Source of the DNA: Trema orientale | Lineage: Eukaryota > Streptophyta > Magnoliopsida > Rosales > Cannabaceae | DNA length: 64,000 nt | Direction of reading: 5' to 3' | NCBI GenBank assembly: GCA_002914845.1 | Contig: JXTC01000004.1 | Coordinates: 199,693 to 263,692 of the forward strand | Part shown: piece after piece, positions 33,143-45,876 of the stretch | Layout: each line of letters starts with the position of its first letter | Numbering within the stretch: position 1 is the stretch's first letter | Translations under genes and position numbers: made by a program | Notes under the pieces: model-generated | Seen by the model: only the letters and a program-made list of their open reading frames with translations | Databases searched by the model: none | Told to the model about the DNA's origin: nothing

Positions 33143-36100
33143 GCAAGCTAATTGTATTGAAGATGTGATGATGGGACACTTTGCCAAGCAACCATCCTGG
33201 TTGCAAAAACTGATTTTGCTACGACTATTTCACTGGTGCTTCTATTTTTTTTCTTTTTTATTTTTACACTCTTATCATTATTTCACAGTTAGTTTGGGTG
33301 TGAAAGGTAGACCTGGTATTTTAAGAAACTAATTATATATTAGTTTATTTTCTTTGGACTTTATCTTGTGACCTTGAAAAGGAGTATATAAAACTCATAA
33401 TCCGAATTTCCATTGTGATGTATGAGTTGGATAGAATCAAATCAGTCTTTCTAGACTCTGATTTGAAATGCTTAGTCTGTGTTGTATACAATTTATTCAT
33501 GTAATGTTACCTTTGCCACTAGATATTAAGCTGAGCAAAGGACAATTTGCCTAGCAAAAGTATGTACATTGTACAGGAGGCTTATTACGTTATATTGAAG
33601 ATCAACAAAAGTTCAACGTTTCTGATGCTCATCGTACAAGAGGAGTAAGCAACTAATAACCCTATGAACTCTTTTTCTCTCTTTTTGATAAAAGAAAAAG
33701 CAAGCCCAACAAATGTATGTTTTTTATGAAAAAAAAAAGAAAGGAAAAGAAAAATGGGGAGCTTTTTAAGACCGTCTTTGAGACTTGAGGGAGAGTAGGA
33801 ATTTCGTAATCCTCTGGAAAGAGAGGCTTTTGATAATATGGTAGAGTGGATACTAATCAGTCATCAGTTGGCGACAAAGCTAGAGTTGCTGCTAAACCTA
33901 AAAGGTCATTTCAGTATCGTGTAGAACCGCATTGTCGTTCAATAACTTAGAGCGATTGGTGCTTCACCGCCAAAAAAAAACAAAACAAAAGAGAGAAAAA
34001 AGTGTCAGTCAAAGGCTCAAAGCTGAATGGTGAGGCAAGTGTCCTTAATTTGCCTGCTTGCCTGCTTGCTTGTATCCATCCATGCATCGCCTCGCTTTAG
34101 TCCCCACCTATAAAGAAGAAAAAAAACAAATAATAAAAAGTAAAGAAACCAATAATAAAAAGCAGGTCACGAAGAAAGTGTATTGACTATTGACTACTGA
34201 GCCTAATTCCAAGCCAACCCCCGATAAAATAAAAAAAAAAGTATCAATCGTCCACCATACCATATTGTATCTCCTAGAATAATATCATTGATACCTTAGA
34301 AGAGCAGAGCTTGACGAAATTGTGAATACTTGGAAGTTTGTTTTGAGGAGTTTGAAGCCAAAAAGGAAGGATAAAAGAAAAAACCATCCTTTTTCGTATG
34401 AGAGGAGGTATACCCATAGCCTATAGGATAGTATAACAGATGAACTTGTTTGGGAAAGAATCCCATGATTATTGATTGATGAGAGTAAACATTTATGCTA
34501 ATATTCCTTTTCTTCTTAATGCTTGCAATACAAACCAAAAACGAATATTGACCGTCCCCCACACAGCACAACACCCACATTTTCTTTCTTTCTTAAGTCA
34601 GAGCAGAGCGTTCGAGTTGCGTGTTTAACCCAAATGCAAGCTTTCCAGCTTATCAAAAATTCCTATATATACTGTTGCCGTTGCTTCTTTACTCCACTAT
34701 TATCTCATAAGTCCTCCTATCATCCTGACAAAGGCACTTTTACATTTTTAAAATTAATTAATAACGTCAATGGGACTATGATATAGATATATACACACAC
34801 ATGTGTGTGTGTGTGCATGGACTGTGATATGGTTAATAATGCAATGATAAAATAATAATTAGTAAGAGTCCTTGTGGAGCGTGATTGTCGTTGCTCATCA
34901 AGAGTGAAGACTGAGGAAAGCTAGTTGGGTCATTTTAATCAAACATCATAGCTTTTAGCAAAGTGAAGAAAGATCATTAATTGCAAATGGATACCAAAAG
35001 AAAAATACTAATGTCACTATAAGAAGAAACCGCTCTCAACTTCTCCAAACTCTCCCTCTCCCTTTCCAAATCAGTTTCTTCCTTCTCATCTTTCTTTGAT
35101 ATATCAATATTATCTTTCAATCTCTTCAAACATTAACTTTGAAATCACAAGATTCTATCTTAGAACATTTGAAGAAGATGGAGAACTACGTTTTGGTTTA
35201 TCGCTCCCCGTAGAATCAGTTCTCTCTTTATTTATTCCTAAATCTATATATTTGAATCAGTATCTTGTTTTGTTGTCAGAGTGTAGTTGAGTAACTTTCA
35301 TCTTTTAGCTGTTTTGCCTGTTTTCATCAGTTAAAAGATGTTAATAAATTCAATATGAATTTATTCGATCATCTTTGATAATTATAGTGTTATTGTTTCA
35401 CTTTCGGCAGTGATAGTACTTGTGATTATTTGACAGAATATGCTCTTAGGTAGACGATATACTTTGTAAGACGAAGAATATCTTATTATTCACCTAATCC
35501 TACTCAAGAAGTCACTGAATCTCTTTAATAAAATTTGATTTTCTCTCTCCCTCTCAATATATATTCAAGGAAGTAGCACCAAATCTCAATTTTGCAGCCA
35601 CCACAAATCCTGAAAGCGAACAGGGAATATGATGCAGCGGCATCAAAGCCAATGTCCCACCCCTTATTTTCTTGATGTTCAATAATGAATGTGAGTGGTC
35701 TCTTGTCTTTTTTACTAGAACAACGGTAAATGTTTGATGCGTCACCAATCACTTATTTCTTTATAACGTCTTTTGTTTTGGATAAATACATTAATTTGTC
35801 TTACCTTTATTAGCCACATGAACCTCTTTGTTAATAGAGTAATGTTATGAGTATCACTGGTGTCTAACACCACAATAACATGTCAATTTATTATTAAACG
35901 ATTCTAATTAATAAACTGGATTCCACGTGAGCCCCACTTAAAGTGTAACTATGATTAGCATATAACAGAATGACATATCATATGTACCAGATGGTGTCTT
36001 ATAACATTATTTTTGTTATTAACTATATTTAGTACCCTTCTTTCTAATCAAATTGGCCTCACGGGTTCCAAATCCTTAAACTATATTATACTATACTAAA

Positions 36101-37193
36101 CCCGTATCAGCTTATAACTACACAAGGACAAGAATGGGTTCCACACCGGATTCGGGTGACCCATATATCATACAACATAGAATCACAAGAATGGAATCCA
36201 GATAGGATTTGGGTTGGCCAAAATTCAGGGTCATTCCTGCCCTTGGACCAGAGAGCAAGGAGGACATTGCTCACCCCACTTAGACAGAAGGGCACAAGAC
36301 TAAAGCTCCTAATGTTATACTAAACCTCATCATAATTCATAAAGTGCAAGAATAAACCAACCTAGTAGTGTACACTTGGTAGGAATAGTGGAATTTGGGA
36401 ACTCTCACCTTGGGTTTTGACCTTAATAATATAAGCTTTTGCTGATCCAACCTCATTATGTCACCTCCAACAATTAGAGATTATGAAATTACACAAGGTC
36501 TACTTTTTCCCTGATTGGAGCATTTTGCACGCATTTAATATAATTATACACTTTGCTTTATAGATAAATTGCTCTCCTGTTTTTTCTTTTCACGTATTTA
36601 AAAACGGATTATACTTTCAGAGAAAAAGAATAAGAGTACTACAAAATCCACAGATCTTCCTATCAAACATATATTCCGTGCGTTTGAAAATTCTCAATGG
36701 TAATTGGTTCGTGTTTTATTTTTCTCTTAGTAAGCTTTTATGTTATAAAATATCAATATTATGCAAACCTATGGCCTATATGTCAAGCAATCGTTTATCG
36801 AAAACTACTTAATGAGAATCTACTAAAGGGCGATTCCACTAAACCATGCAAAGGTACTGGATATTTTAATGGAGGCACTATCATCTAACACTTTGTGAAA
36901 AGAAACTCAAACCAATAATGGAGGCTTTTATTTTAGCCGTATTACGACATAAGATGAATGCTCAGTACCATGCATATTAAGCAATTATTGAGATGTGCCC
37001 ACCATAAGGGTTGTTCCATTAAGTGCTCAACCCAAGTTGAATTAATGCGACTCAATCAGCTGCTAACTCATCAACTAATTTATAATTTAGACTAAAAAGC
37101 ATGTTGTATATACATATATATATAAAGTGTATATATACATCCCATTATCCAAAGTATACCATACAGAATGTTACAGTATAGGCAAAGAGTTTC
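33143..37193. other. Intergenic DNA between the Rab and WAT1-related genes
   Basis: The first 400 bp are likely Rab 3'UTR. The rest has no recognised gene. A C/T-rich leader-like stretch (35040-35110) is followed by an 11-codon ORF starting at 35178 (MENYVLVYRSP). A small near-perfect hairpin (catcttttagctg / cagttaaaagatg, about 35299-35340) comes next. Together these could mark a non-coding RNA or be chance. A minus-strand ORF at 36107-36295 has no recognisable domains. Confidence 0.45.
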
Positions 37194-37201
37194 TATATAA
37201 A
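37194..37201 (+). promoter_or_regulatory. TATA box of the WAT1-related gene
   Basis: 'tatataaa' lies 124-131 bp before the start codon, a typical distance for a short plant 5'UTR. Confidence 0.55.
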
Positions 37202-37324
37202 CACGTCTAGTTGGTACACAATCACATAAAGCATAATATTAGTTTGCAGCTTATTGAGAGATCATAGCTGAAGTGTGTATAGTGAGGAATTAGTATTCAT
37301 TAATCTAGAGTAGTCTAGATCACC

Positions 37325-39121
37325 ATGATGAATGCACAAAGAGTGTTTGAAAGAGCAAAGCCATTCCTTGGTGTTGTCTTCTTGCAATTTGGATTTGCAG
37401 GAATGGATGTGCTGTCTAAGGCCGCACTGAACCAGGGGATGAGCAACTATGTGCTCGTTGTCTACCGTCATGCTGTTGCCACTGCTGTCATTGCTCCTTT
37501 CGCGGTGCTTCTTGACAAGTCCGTTTATTTCTCTCTCTCTCTACCATTCATTTCTTGCACACACCACATATTATGATACCCTACCAAATATATACTACTA
37601 CTCATGGCTAAAAGGACCTCTTTTTTCGTTTGATCTTCAACAGAAAAATAAGGCCAAAGATGACACTTCCAATATTCATGAAGATAATAGCGCTGAGCTT
37701 GCTAGAGTAATTATCTCAATTTCTCTACAACTACTTTATGCCAATTAAGTTTCATTAAACCATCGCTCTCTTAACTCGACCCTTCTCTCTTGTCAGGCCA
37801 GTGATTGATCAGAACTTGTATTTCATGGGAATGAAGTACACCACAGCGACATTTGCAGCCGCTATGACTAACATTCTTCCTGCCATAACTTTTGTAATGG
37901 CCTGCATTCTTAGGTAACCAATACGTAATGCTTAGGCCATAGTAACAAATAACATGCCGCTGCTAATTGTTTCTCTCCTTTTTTACAAAAAAGCACCTGT
38001 TGGTTTGGAGGAGTTCTTCAATAATATTGTTTAATATGCTTTGGGGTGGTAGGCTTGAGAAACTAAAAATTAAGAGCATCCGAACCCAAGCAAAGGTCGT
38101 GGGAACTGCAGCCACAGTTGGAGGAGCCATGGTGATGACCGTGATGAAAGGCCCTATTCTGCACTTGTTTTGGACAAAAGGAACAAGTGGCCACCAAGGG
38201 GAAGCGGGTGGGATAAGCCTTGCACATTCTATTAAGGGTTCCCTGATGATCACAGTCGGGTGCTTCAGCTGGGCTTGTTTCATGATTTTGCAGGTAGTTC
38301 TTTACAGAATTCTGATCACATCCCCTAATTAAACAGTGGAAAAATGAAAGTGGGTTTTGATTGTTTGTTTGTGTCTCACTCTCTCAAAGGCAATCACTCT
38401 AAAGACGTACCCTGCTGAGCTCTCCCTCACAGCATGGATTTGCCTGTTGGGCACACTGGAAGGGACTGCTGTGGCGCTGGTCATGGAAAGGGGAAATCCT
38501 GCCGTCTGGTCACTAAAATGGGACACCAAATTAATGGCGGCTGCCTATAGCGTAAGAATATACATAACTGAATAAATTAGTATGGCTGGAAACTTGTCCA
38601 AACTCGATCAAATTAAATTAAACAAACCTTATATACGTGTGTGTGTGTGTGTGTGTGTATGCAGGGCGTGGTGTGCTCGGGACTAGCTTATTATATTCAA
38701 GGAGTTATAATGAAAAACAGAGGCCCTGTTTTCGTGACAGCTTTTAGTCCACTTTGCATGGTTATTGTTGCTATCATGGGCTCCTTCATTTTAGGAGAGC
38801 AGATATTTCTTGGAAGGTAGATTACCCTGCCCATTTCATTACTAACTAATACTATTACACCCGAACTTATAAAACTTCATCTGGATAATGATTTTGATCA
38901 TCTTACGTTACAGGGTAATTGGAGCTACAATCATAATTGCAGGCTTGTACCTTGTTGTGTGGGGTAAAAGCAATGATTACAAGTCCACATCACCTATCAT
39001 AGAGGACCAAAAACAGATATCAGACCAATCTTCCATTTCCACTGGAAAAGACAACTCCAATCATCAAGTCATCACTATTACTACATCTGAGGAAGGAATC
39101 GAACCAGCAATGAACAAATAG
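37325..39121 (+). CDS. WAT1-related (nodulin MtN21/EamA) membrane transporter
   Basis: Seven exons (37325-37518, 37644-37706, 37797-37913, 38053-38293, 38390-38551, 38665-38816, 38914-39121) give 378 aa, normal for the family. The N-terminus (RAKPFLGVVFLQFGFAGMDV, then LVVYRHAVATAVIAPFA) is diagnostic of WAT1-related proteins. About ten membrane spans in two EamA repeats are expected and visible as hydrophobic blocks. The central motif is EPVIDQNLYFMGMKYTTATF, and the second EamA domain begins near SLMITVGCFSWACFMILQ. The polar tail after VVWGK is Ser/Thr-rich. Arabidopsis WAT1 exports auxin from the vacuole, and relatives move amino acids or other small molecules. The substrate here cannot be told from sequence. 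Two adjacent ATGs (37325, 37328) could start translation. Intron 5 ends in a (gt)n microsatellite just before its acceptor. Confidence 0.95.
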
Positions 39122-39993
39122 ATTATTAGGCCGTTTCTTGGATTGATTTGAGCGTTACTTTTTCTTAATCTAAAAGAAATGGTTAACTTATAACAAGATC
39201 CAGTAATTCTCCATCTCAATTAGTTTCGTTTGTTACTTTAGAAATAGATTTTTCTGAGCACTCATCTCACAGTTTAGCAAGTTTTTCTTGCACTTAGTTT
39301 CAATCTAAACAAAGTTTTTCATTTCGACGTCTTCCGTCGAACTGTTTTCTACCACATTACCACTGTAATGAACTCATTTTACTATCTTGCTGGTTTCGGT
39401 TATCTATCTATAGACCACATTCCGAGCATATATAATTTGCTGGTTCTGGTTATCTATCCATAGACCATCACATTCCCAGCATATAGAATCTGTTAATTCA
39501 CATTTCCCATAAAAATCAGAACTGCATTTCTTTGTACCTTTTAGTCGTATACAGTTCAACAGTGTGCAAGTTTAAATAGATAGGCAATAATACAGCTTGG
39601 CTATTTTCCAGATTCAGAACAGGAGGAAAATTTACAACTTGGTTGATCAAAGGTTAGCTCCAACGAAAATAAATGTATACAAAAGACAACTAAGACATCA
39701 AAGAAAACTCTGGTTTTTCTTTTGGATATAAAGAGAAATACCTGTATTTCCTTCTTTTCTCCCTCCAATTTAGCTACAAACTATGCCATGTCATTATAAA
39801 TCCAACAACCAGATAAAGATGCTCTATTCTAAGAGTAAGGTTGACCTCGTAATTTCACTATACCTTCCATAAGCAAAAAACAGACAAGTATCCAAGCCCT
39901 CAAGATGGTACAAGGTATGGGCAAAAAAGATACTTTATGCACCCACAAAAAAAAAAAAAAAAGGCCCTGCCTTACAAATTTGTAAGAACTTGC
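39122..39993. other. Convergent 3' flank of the WAT1-related gene and the TPL-binding-domain gene
   Basis: Two near-copies of 'ctggtt[t/c]cggttatctatc[t/c]atagacca' lie at about 39391 and 39439. No gene. Confidence 0.5.
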
Positions 39994-41851
39994 TCAAGAG
40001 CATTGCTTTCCCTCGTCCTTGCCATATATTCGCTGAAGTTCACGAGTCGCAGCCAAAAAGGATTCTGAAAAGGGGGAACATAAGAAGCACAAGTGAGAAG
40101 AAGATACATAGATCATCGAGGTAGTGAATGAAGGCAAAGAGAGTTGGACTCTCAACATACAAATAATCTCAATCACCTTTCCAAAGACGGAATGACTTCT
40201 GATTGATGGGCGAACCAGTCACAGTCTGAATGACATCAAACAACATATTCTGAGGTGTGCTTCTGAGTTCTTGTACAATCCCATAGACAGTTTTGCCATT
40301 CTCAAAATAAATGTGGTTATTCGGGTGTTTCGTTTTGCAACTAGCATGACGCTCAAATTCATATGCGTTGATCACCTACAAAATCAGTGGTTATATACTG
40401 AGTCACAGATTGGGCTCAAAACTTCCCCCAATAAATAAATTTAAATTAAACTTACCTTCGTAAAATTACATGACTGACAGCCACATAAATACCCAGCCCC
40501 TTTTATTACCCCACGAAGCTCCTTCTAACATGCAGATAAAGATCCAGACTTGTCACCAAACATAAGCTAATCTGAAAGACGAATGCATGAGAACAAGATT
40601 TACCTCCCTTGACCAAGCGATATACTTCACAGGTACTCCATCCAGCATGCCGGTAGATAGCAAACTTCTGACATTCGAAGGGAAGTTGTTCGGTGGAGTC
40701 TTCTTACTGATTTTCTGATCATCTTTCCTTTTAGAGACATTTTCAGTGGCAGAAGTAGTTACACGGGAATTATTTACAAGTACTTCAGCATTTGAGTTAA
40801 CCAATTTTTTCTCATTTATTTCTTCCATCTTTTGAACCGATGTTTGCCCCAACAGTAGTTCATAACTGGATACAAGTCTTTCTGAGGCATTCACATCATC
40901 ACCATCATACCCTCCAAATGATATGATAGTGCTCTCTCCCTTGTTATATGAGTGGCCCATTGATAGGATATTATTATCACCCTTGTTGAAGGCATGACTC
41001 GTTGACATGGTATTCTCTTGCGCTTTACTAATGAGACCAGTTGATATGCTACTCTCATCTGCCTTGTAGGTCTGACCAATAGATATGATACCATTGTCAC
41101 CCTTGTTGAACATCTGACCAGCTGATATCGTATTGTTATTCTCCTTGTATGTCTGACAAACTGATATGCTTTCCTCCCCGTTGTTAAAGGCTTGTCCCAT
41201 CGATATAAAACTGTTGTGTGCTCTCTCATAGGTATCACCTACAGATATGATATTATCACCACTTTTGTTATAAGTTAGAGCCATTGATACTGAATTGTCA
41301 TCTACCTTATTGTAAGCATGAGCAGTTGCCGAGGTGTTGTCATTCCCCCTACTATAAGCATGTCCCATTGATACAGCCATGAGATTCTCAGAGTCCTTAA
41401 CCTCACTCACTTTGACTTTTCTAAATCCACCATAAGTAAGACCTGATCTAGGATCTTCAAGCGAATGGGACATGGACAAACTGAATGAGGAATCATTACC
41501 AAATGGATCCTCAACAACTTTTCTCCCCAAATTCAATTTTTCTGCACCAACTGAGGAAATGTTTCTGCTATCAAAACCCACAGTTCTGGCCGTCTCAGTT
41601 TCAAACAACTGTTCAGAAAAATGGCCAGGCACTGACTGGAAACTGGGAGCGCTTCCCCATGGAGAAACATCGGAGTTTAACACCCCCGAATAGAGATGAT
41701 TATTTGGAACTTCTAGTGCCTGCTTCTTATTGGGAAAAAGCTCTACCTCAGGACCATCCATGAACCACTGATGAGAACGCTTTGGTTCGATTCTAGAAGA
41801 ATTATCACATGCCATCTCTCCATCATTTAAGCAACCAGTACCCTTTGCCAT
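39994..41851 (-). CDS. Tify/TPL-binding-domain protein with degenerate internal repeats
   Basis: Four minus-strand exons (41851-40604, 40524-40456, 40375-40177, 40064-39994) give 528 aa. The C-terminal domain runs SNVRSLLSTGMLDGVPVKYI, ELRGVIKGAGYLCGCQSC, AYEFERHASCKTKHPNNHI, then QELRSTPQNMLFDVIQ. This is the Tify/Jas-like TPL-binding domain (TDBD) of uncharacterised plant nuclear proteins such as At5g13660/At5g59830. The middle (about residues 165-320) is roughly ten degenerate repeats of 15-18 residues with a consensus near ISxGxxYNKGDNN. Unlike the 3.1 kb gene there is no PHD finger or GNAT domain. The N-terminus is uncertain: the exon starts at 'ttccag/AATCAGGGC', in frame with MAKGTG. 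An ATGTCTTTTCCAG/gtgagt site near 42596 looks like a first coding exon, but it joins out of frame by one base, so 41851 was chosen. Confidence 0.88.
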
Positions 41852-44800
41852 CCAAAAGCCCTGATTCTGGAAAGACAGTGGCAAATGAAAATTTAAAATG
41901 GGCCCCCTGTCCTCGTCATATATAAACCTACTAAGTCATTAACGAAAGAACTTGATAATGTGTCCTGTGCATACTATGTCATACATAATTTACTTTTTCA
42001 GCATGCCTAAGGACCTTACCATAGATATTCGTTTTCTTTCTAAATTATTTTTCCAAATATTTCTATGGTCACTTTATGATTTCTTCAGTCATCCACACCT
42101 TGAGCTCAACAGTTGTCTCACCACTTATATAAAGTAAGTTGTCTCATAAAGGAAAAGCCTACAGCTCCAATCTAACCAGAAAAGCCTTAACACGATGCAG
42201 CAGCTAATAACAAAAAGAGAGCAAGTTGTAGATTTAGTTTGGCAAAGCTTGAAATATAAGCAGCATTTAATCAAGAAGTTGCTCTAATGTGCTCTAAATT
42301 TAGCAAATCATCATAATCAATCACGTTGTTGGACAGCAAAGCAAAACACGAAATTTTCATTTTCTGAGATTGGAATAGGAAGCCATATCTGAGCAAAAGC
42401 TGCAAAAAAGAAAAAGAAGAAAAGGGTACCATTTTCACTTGAAATTCCTCTGCACTCGGAATAGGAGTTAGATAACCATGCAGTGACCCAACTGTGTCTG
42501 TGCCCATAAACAGAGCACATTCATTTTCCAAAAGTAACCCTTCCTTGATCCTTCCTTCCTGAGAGAGAAGTAAGCTAAACTCACCTGGAAAAGACATAAC
42601 ATAAATCAATAATAATAATAATAATGCTTTACCTTCAAATGAAGATTCCTCCTTTTTGTTATTGAATGTTCACAAAGATTTTCTTTTTATTATTATTATT
42701 ATTTTTTTTAAAAAAAATTTGTTTTCTATGAGAGACGAAGCGTAAGTGCGCAGCTAAACGAAGAGTGGCCAACCCTAAAACTCTGAAGAGAGGGAGGGAG
42801 AGAGAGAAAGCAGAGACATTTTGGATAGAGACCTCAAAAAGCAAGCTGCTTTCGACTGTTAAATCCGTTGATCGGTGGTGGTTTAAGTCCAGTAGGTCGG
42901 AGACTGTACGGACAAAGATGGTGGTGACCGGTGGTGATGATGATGATGATGAGATCTAAGAAAAGAAAATGCAGTCTGGGTTCGGATTTGGATTAAAGAC
43001 TCAAATCTCAATACAAGTGATATGATATGTATGTATGTAGGTAGGTAGGTAAGTAGGGCCCTGTTTGTCTGAGAGATGGATTGGATAGTGGCTTGCACGT
43101 ACCATCACAGTTGATGGATCGCATCACAACCCAACACGTAGACATATACGTATATATATTCTACTATTAGCTGCTCTGCTCGTTTGGGATTGGTCCCACT
43201 AAATACATCAATGTATATTTGGGATTGGAAAAGGATATTTTTTCCACTTTACTTATATACATTTGGATATTTGGTCTTCCTTTTATTTATTTATTTATTT
43301 ATTTTTATTTTATGCTTTTCTATTCGACTTCTTTTTCTTTTTATTTTTTGTTCGTCTCTAAACATTTCCAACTGATAGCATTAACCACTAGGCACCTGAA
43401 AATAGACTTTCGAGCTAAAAGAAAAAAGAGTTGTTGGACTTCTCCTTGTGAATTTTGTTCTCTTCTCCCATTTGATGGTCCATTTTATTTTAGTATATGG
43501 ATATATCTTGCCTAAGAACTTTCACTACACCTAATAAATGTCTTTAATACTTTGTAAGAGATGATGTTGGACTAGTTGACGCCGTGCATGCATATGGTTT
43601 GTTTGATTGAAAGAGTAGCGACTTCTATTATTGTTTCCCCCTAAGAAAAAGGATAATGATTATCACTTCTTAGTTATAAGCCACATTCAAAAGACCCTCC
43701 CCTACTTTGTGGTCCTCACCCCCTTTTTTTTTTTTAGTGGTGAGGAGCAAATGTGGGAGTTTAGTTGCTTGGAGCCTTCGTACTTGGTAGTTTTAGAGTT
43801 TTAGAGATAAAAAGGCTTTAGGGGATTTTGAGCTTGGTAGACATATTTAGACTCCCCCATGTCGCCACATAAACATTACTAATGACGTCTTATTGGATGC
43901 TGCTAAAGATTTTGACAGTCTTCTTTTTCTTTTTCTAAATCCATAACTCAAATGACATAACATAACTCCTCTCTGTGTGACTGTTAGCAAGGGAAGAACG
44001 AAGGCATAGATACATTAATTTTGATTTTTACGTTTTGTCTATAGGGACTGCTAATCAAGTCGTGTCTAGTTCACTCAACATACATGTAGTCAAGTTTAAT
44101 ATGGGACCAATGTAGCTATTTTTTTTTTAACCTATCCATATATATTATATATTGTTTTGCCTAATTAAAATTTATCACGTATATCTTTTCATACTAAAAG
44201 ATAGAGAGATAAATATTAAATAATAAGTTTTTATTTTTATTTAATTTTTTTTTAACCATCAAAATTATAGTAGCCGGTGATAATGATCTACCGGCTAAAA
44301 AAATAAATACTTATAGATAGGTTAAAAAAATAGATAGATATATTTTTTTTTACCCTATATATATACATTTATAGCTTCATTCAATATATATTAGCTACTC
44401 AATTAACTACACTACCACGACAGGGTTTCAGTTAACGAGCCACATTCCAGCAAGAAAAAGAAGAAGAAAATAATGAACGGCCCGTATGAATTATGAAATA
44501 GGCCTGTTTGGCAAATTCATTTCTATTTCCTAATTAAAATTGATGAGAAATTTAGGTGGATGACCAAAATTTTAAATTTGATTAAGTAGATGTCCACTTT
44601 TAAAATTTTATAGCTAAATGTCCAGGTAGATATATTTTTACACTTGGTAGATACACATATCTACCAATTTTAGTTACTCTTCTGAAATGCACTGGGTATA
44701 TAATTTTTTATACTTGGTATATAAAATTTTACACTTGGTATATATGCATATATACCGGACATTTTGCTATAACTTTTGACAAAGGGATATTTACTGAAAT

Positions 44801-45876
44801 TAGGCCAAAAATTCGGTCATATTTCTATAAGCTAAATTGATTCCTTAGAGGGCTGACCTCTTTCCGGTTCTTGGACTGTCAATCATAAAAGTTTATTGTC
44901 GGACCAGCAAACAGGCCCATCTGATCTCTTAAGAAAATGAAAAAATTAAGCCTGAAACTAAATCCTTATGAAAGTGACTTTAGTAAAAAAAAACGTCTTT
45001 TAAAACTCCTTGTAAAATAGCATTTTTTAGATGATCGAGCATGATGCATTATGTCCAACATGATAGTTACAACTTTAATATTTTGTAGAGTCTAAATGTA
45101 TGTAAATCTCTAAAAGTTCTATTCCAAAAAAGCTATTTCGCAAATTGACTAAGTGAAGAACGTGGAATATAAGAAAGTGAATTTTGCGTTCTACAAAAAT
45201 GCTGAATTCACACAAGGAATATAAGAAATGGTCTAGAAGTGAATTCATCCATCCGGAAAGAAAGAAAAAGTGCTGAATTCACACAAGGTGGGGACAAAAT
45301 TTATCAAACCAAAATGATAATTGGTTTGGAATCTTCAATGAATATATTAACTAATGAAAGTTGACGAAACCTCCTAGAAGTCAAAACTATATTTCTAACA
45401 TAAGCTTTCACATTTTTGATTAGAGGCATCCTCTTCCCTTGTTTTAATATACACTTAGCTTTAAACCAATGTTGTATCATCTTGAGGGAACCCCCACCCA
45501 CCCACTTACCAAAAAAGAAACAATAGAGCAAATAAAAAAGAATTGCTCTCTGCAAAAGCTGGCCTACTTTAATTACAGGTTAATCTATATGTTCCCTCCC
45601 AACCCAAGAAAAGAAAAGGAAAAAAAAAAAAGGGACATGTATATGAACACTGAACACGCATGACTAAGAAAAAAGCCCAGAGATGCAGGCAGCCGCATCC
45701 AGCGCAGCGCAGCGCAGCTCAAAGCACTACTGCCTTTTGCTTCTGACTCACTCTCCCCTTATGCCTCCCAAGACATCCTCATCTTCTGGCTCCTAACACT
45801 CAAAAACGTCTAAAAGTCATCAGGAGACGAGACAAATGCTCAGCCCTCTCTGCCTCTTATGTCAGCGTCAGTGGTG
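41852..45876. other. Leader and promoter of the TPL-binding-domain gene, then intergenic DNA
   Basis: 41852-42900 (minus sense) likely holds the 5'UTR, including a splice donor near 42587 (cag/gtgagt), and the promoter. From 43 kb to 45.8 kb no gene is seen: AT-rich DNA with (tat)n runs, a palindromic element (44607-44780) and a (gcagc)n run at 45690-45720. The minus-strand 5-phosphatase 3'UTR lies near 45.6-45.9 kb. Confidence 0.5.
44607..44780. mobile_element. Possible MITE remnant with inverted arms
   Basis: The left arm 'ttttatagctaaatgtcc' is matched in inverted form by 'ggacattttgctataact' about 150 bp away. The interior holds repeated 'acacttggta[g/t]ata' units (four or so). It is short and non-coding, so a miniature hairpin element is the best guess. 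No target duplication was established. Confidence 0.35.

Noticed and set aside
35430-35450. 'ttgacagaatatgctctt', resembling miR156
   Set aside because: Too many mismatches to the mature miRNA core and no opposing arm forming a precursor hairpin.
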